The position numbers were made by a program, and so were the translations under genes. A stretch of 8,013 nucleotides of DNA from Gammaproteobacteria bacterium (GTDB lineage: Bacteria; Pseudomonadota; Gammaproteobacteria; Burkholderiales; Thiobacillaceae). Below the pieces are notes generated by a model, which saw nothing but the letters and a program-made list of their open reading frames with translations, had not been told where the DNA came from and did no database searches. This document shows positions 6,047-8,013 of the stretch, piece after piece (the first letter of the stretch is position 1; each line of letters opens with the position of its first letter). Location: the NCBI GenBank assembly GCA_018820745.1, contig JAHJNP010000209.1, forward strand, positions 1 through 8,013, written 5' to 3'.

Positions 6047-6068
6047 CCGGGTCGCTTGGGCCACCCGG
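6047..6068 (+). terminator. Possible hairpin after the metallophosphoesterase gene
   Basis: CCGGGT (6047-6052) and ACCCGG (6063-6068) form a perfect 6-bp inverted repeat with a 10-nt loop, 21 bp after the stop codon. Only TTGAAC follows, with no U-run, so this is a weak terminator candidate. The rest of the 208-bp convergent gap up to 6233 shows no supported gene. Confidence 0.3.
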
Positions 6069-6233
6069 TTGAACAGTTCCGCCTTGCCATCTCGTTCCAG
6101 GGGGGGCGGCAGGTCGATGACCTTGATCCCGGCGACGACGGTGCCGGTATTCGCTTCGGAGGCGGATGGTGAATCGGCTGGCATGATCAGTCCCGCTGCA
6201 TGTCCATTTGTTCTGCTTGCTCCGGTTCGCAAA

Positions 6234-7361
6234 CTAGCTCGGGCTTGCGCGGGTTGAGGCACGGAGTTGCAGCAGCAGCATCCCCATCCCGCCCAGCAGG
6301 GCCGCGAGCCAGACCAGCCAGCCCAGCACGGGAATGGCAGACAACAGGGTGAGGATCAGTATCGCGAGGCTTGCCGCAACGGCGCGCCAGACGGTCTTGT
6401 CGGCCCGGGCCGGATTGAAGCGCCGCAACCCCATCTGTCCGAGCGCCACACCGGCAGACACGTAGCCCAGCATCAGCAGCGCCAGATAGCCGGTCAGCAA
6501 CAGCAGGCCCAGTGGAATGCCGATGACGCTGGCCATGAGCAAGGAGACGACTGCCGGGACGGCGACCAGGGCGGCAAATCCGAGCAGCAGGCTCATGCCC
6601 GGCCGGGCGCGTGCCGTGTCCGCCAGGCGCGCGGTCAATCCGGGCAGCGTCGCCACGAACACCGCCCCGACCACCATCAGCCCGAGCACCCAGACCAGCA
6701 GCAGTGCGCCTGCGATGCGCACGCCCGTTCTCGCCTGATCGCGCCATGGTCCGTCGCCGGGCTCGCGCATGACGGTGCCGCCCACCTCGGCCCCGGACGC
6801 GCGCTTGAGGTCTTTCCGACTGCGGTAATACAGATTGCCGCCGATCCGGGCCGCCGGTCCGAGTTCGATTTCGCCGCCCGAGGCATCGACGTTTCCCGCC
6901 ACGCGGCCGTTGAGGTAGATGCGTCCCCCCGCCACGGCAAGCTGGCCCTGCACATCGCCCAGCACCATCACGTCGCCGCCCGCCATCGTGGCGTTGCCGG
7001 CGATGCTCGCCCTGTGGCCGATCTCCACCTTGCCGCCTGCGAGGCGCGCATTGCGTTTCACGGCGGCGTCCAGCGCCACGCGCCCGCCGGCGGCGTAGAC
7101 ATCCTGGCCGACCTCGGCGTCGATCCGCACCTCTCCGCCCGCTGCGAGCAGGTCGCCGCCGACCGGCTCGACGACGACGACCTCGCCGCCGGCGATGACC
7201 AGATCGCCCCCCACGGCACCGCTGAACAGCGCCCGTTGTCCCGCCACGATGCGGTCTTCGCCCATGACGTGTTCGCCCCGTTCCTGCTGATGGTCGCGCG
7301 TGTCATCGGCGTGTACGGGGCCGGAAATGAGGATCGACAGGATGATCAGAACGTTCCGCAT
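6234..7361 (-). CDS. Exported bactofilin-like beta-solenoid protein with C-terminal membrane domain
   Basis: The 375-residue product has three parts. Residues 1-18 form a signal peptide (ending VHA-DD). Residues 40-180 are a repeat domain with A/S-G-G motifs at 57, 74, 91, 108, 127, 144 and 161, a 17-residue period with one 19-residue step. Each turn alternates short hydrophobic strands with glycine turns, as in the polymer-forming bactofilin (DUF583-like) beta-solenoid. After a basic linker, residues 214-366 hold about five hydrophobic helices rich in G, A and L. With a signal peptide, the solenoid should be outside the cytoplasmic membrane, unlike classical cytoplasmic bactofilins. An envelope scaffold or sensor role is an inference. 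No strong ribosome site is seen (AAAGAG about 8 nt upstream). The stop of the preceding gene is only 10 bp away, indicating an operon. Confidence 0.85.
   Translation of the reverse strand: MRNVLIILSILISGPVHADDTRDHQQERGEHVMGEDRIVAGQRALFSGAVGGDLVIAGGEVVVVEPVGGDLLAAGGEVRIDAEVGQDVYAAGGRVALDAAVKRNARLAGGKVEIGHRASIAGNATMAGGDVMVLGDVQGQLAVAGGRIYLNGRVAGNVDASGGEIELGPAARIGGNLYYRSRKDLKRASGAEVGGTVMREPGDGPWRDQARTGVRIAGALLLVWVLGLMVVGAVFVATLPGLTARLADTARARPGMSLLLGFAALVAVPAVVSLLMASVIGIPLGLLLLTGYLALLMLGYVSAGVALGQMGLRRFNPARADKTVWRAVAASLAILILTLLSAIPVLGWLVWLAALLGGMGMLLLQLRASTRASPS
6834..7211 (-). repeat. Seven-turn 17-residue (51-bp) coding repeat in the solenoid domain
   Basis: The stretch codes for seven turns with the pattern G-x-(hydrophobic)-x-x-A-G-G-(E/R/K/D)-(V/I)-x-(hydrophobic). 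The turns are conserved as protein but diverged as DNA, so this is an old structural repeat under selection rather than a recent tandem duplication. Confidence 0.8.
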
Positions 7362-7371
7362 AGCGGGCTCT

Positions 7372-7680
7372 TTAGTTGGGGGGCATCTGCCGTGGCGGTT
7401 TTTTCAACTGCCAGCGGCCCAGCAGGAAGGCGGGGATGAAAACCAGGGCAAGGAAGATCGCGGCACCCTGGGGGCGGTGCAGGTAGTCAAGGGCGTCGGC
7501 CCAGCCCAGCAGCATGAGCAGGACGGAATACATCACGACGGCGCCCACGGAGAAGAGGATGACGAACATCATGTATGCCGCCAGCGGCTTGGCGCGCGGA
7601 TGCCTGGCGCGCCGGACATAGGGAATGGCCAGCAGCATCAGGGCGATCCACAGCAGGATGCCCAAGGATTGGTTGTCCAT
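7372..7680 (-). CDS. Small three-helix membrane protein, function unknown
   Basis: The 102-residue product has three hydrophobic segments, about 5-22, 32-59 and 72-89. A basic loop after the first (YVRRARHPRAKP) and a basic proline-rich tail (RWQLKKPPRQMPPN) suggest that these face the cytoplasm or lie near lipid head groups. I do not recognise a family and see no catalytic motif. The start at 7680 is supported by AAGGAG about 5 nt upstream. It is the first gene of a unit with the bactofilin-like protein, 10 bp apart, so the two probably act together in the membrane. Confidence 0.8.
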   Translation of the reverse strand: MDNQSLGILLWIALMLLAIPYVRRARHPRAKPLAAYMMFVILFSVGAVVMYSVLLMLLGWADALDYLHRPQGAAIFLALVFIPAFLLGRWQLKKPPRQMPPN

Positions 7681-7710
7681 CGCGTCTCCTTGCCGTTGGT
7701 GTAAGGGGGT

Positions 7711-7723
7711 GGTCGGACCGACC
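7711..7723. repeat. Perfect 13-bp palindrome upstream of the membrane-protein operon
   Basis: GGTCGG-A-CCGACC is perfectly self-complementary around one base and lies 31 bp before the start codon of the minus-strand unit. It is well placed for an operator covering its promoter or leader. A short hairpin in the leader RNA is an alternative. No paired second site was seen. Confidence 0.3.
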
Positions 7724-7953
7724 CGCCGGCAGGCCGTTTCGCCACCTGGCCATTGGCCTGTTGCGGAACGAGGCCAGCCACGCATTCAGCCTAGACCAAT
7801 CCATTGCCTGCCCGTGTGCGCAGCTGCTTTGCCGCGAAGTGCCGCGGCCGTTTCCCGTGTTCGGCATCGGGCATCCGATTCCGGCGGTCAACGGGCAATT
7901 TCCTACATTGAATGGACGCCCACCCGGATTCGCCATGCGAGGAAACATCCAAT

Positions 7954-8013
7954 ATGTCTCGAGCTGAACCCTACGCCCGCCTGTTCTCCTATCTGGACAA
8001 TCACGACGTGTCC
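7954..8013 (+). CDS. Start of an unidentified gene, cut by the window edge
   Basis: An ATG at 7954 opens a frame that continues to the window end without a stop. It encodes the 20 residues MSRAEPYARLFSYLDNHDVS. GAGGA at 7939-7943 lies about 10 nt upstream, an acceptable though slightly long ribosome-site spacing. Too little is present to assign a family. The gene is divergent from the small membrane-protein operon, with 273 bp between starts, and the two presumably share this promoter region. Confidence 0.5.
   Translation, partial: MSRAEPYARLFSYLDNHDVS

Noticed and set aside
5702..6262. Minus-strand frame reaching into the metallophosphoesterase gene, and a 62-residue plus-strand frame at 6069-6257
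   Set aside because: The first overlaps about 320 nt of a well-supported gene, and neither has a ribosome site or recognisable features.
6267..7439. 390-residue plus-strand frame rich in Q, H and R opposite the solenoid gene
   Set aside because: It is antisense to a protein with a clear signal peptide, a periodic repeat and membrane helices; its composition is that of a shadow frame.
7575..7967. 130-residue plus-strand frame across the divergent promoter region
   Set aside because: It is antisense to the small membrane protein, lacks family features and overlaps the start of the next real gene in another frame.

Overview
This window is GC-rich, densely coded bacterial DNA. It has good AGGAGG-type ribosome sites, a Tat-exported molybdoenzyme, a c-type cytochrome, a DsrC-family protein and a dodecin. 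Together these suggest a beta- or gammaproteobacterium with sulfur-oxidising or related respiratory metabolism; the exact taxon cannot be read from the sequence. No rRNA, tRNA, CRISPR array, transposase or insertion sequence is visible.

Left part (1-3266): a small glycine-zipper membrane protein (+) faces a Crp/Fnr-family regulator (-). Upstream of the regulator, and also on the minus strand, lies a two-gene unit. It encodes a SoxC/SorA-type molybdopterin sulfite dehydrogenase and a small monohaem cytochrome c that overlaps it by 8 nt and is its likely electron acceptor. A 37-nt compound inverted repeat starts 1 nt after the cytochrome stop and probably ends the transcript. The regulator has an FNR-like recognition helix (E-x-x-S-R) but no N-terminal Fe-S cysteine cluster. 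Its position suggests, without proving it, that it controls the sulfite genes.

Middle (3267-4846): a gene-poor stretch holds a small broken gene for a proline-rich protein. Two 21-residue repeats there differ only at silent third positions, and a single missing G splits the reading frame. A dodecin gene (-) follows, then a DsrC-family gene (+) that keeps the DsrC fold signature but has no cysteine at all, so it cannot carry sulfur as classical DsrC/TusE does.

Right part (4925-8013): a membrane-anchored calcineurin-type metallophosphoesterase (+) follows the DsrC-like gene and converges on a two-gene minus-strand unit. That unit encodes a small three-helix membrane protein and an exported protein with seven turns of a 17-residue AGG repeat (bactofilin-like beta-solenoid) joined to a C-terminal membrane domain. 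A divergent gene begins at 7954 and runs off the window.

The best leads are the cysteine-free DsrC homologue near a sulfite dehydrogenase, the SoxC-type enzyme paired with a SorB-size cytochrome, the frameshifted proline-repeat gene, and the solenoid-plus-membrane protein with its small partner. Nothing here can be called a new system from sequence alone.
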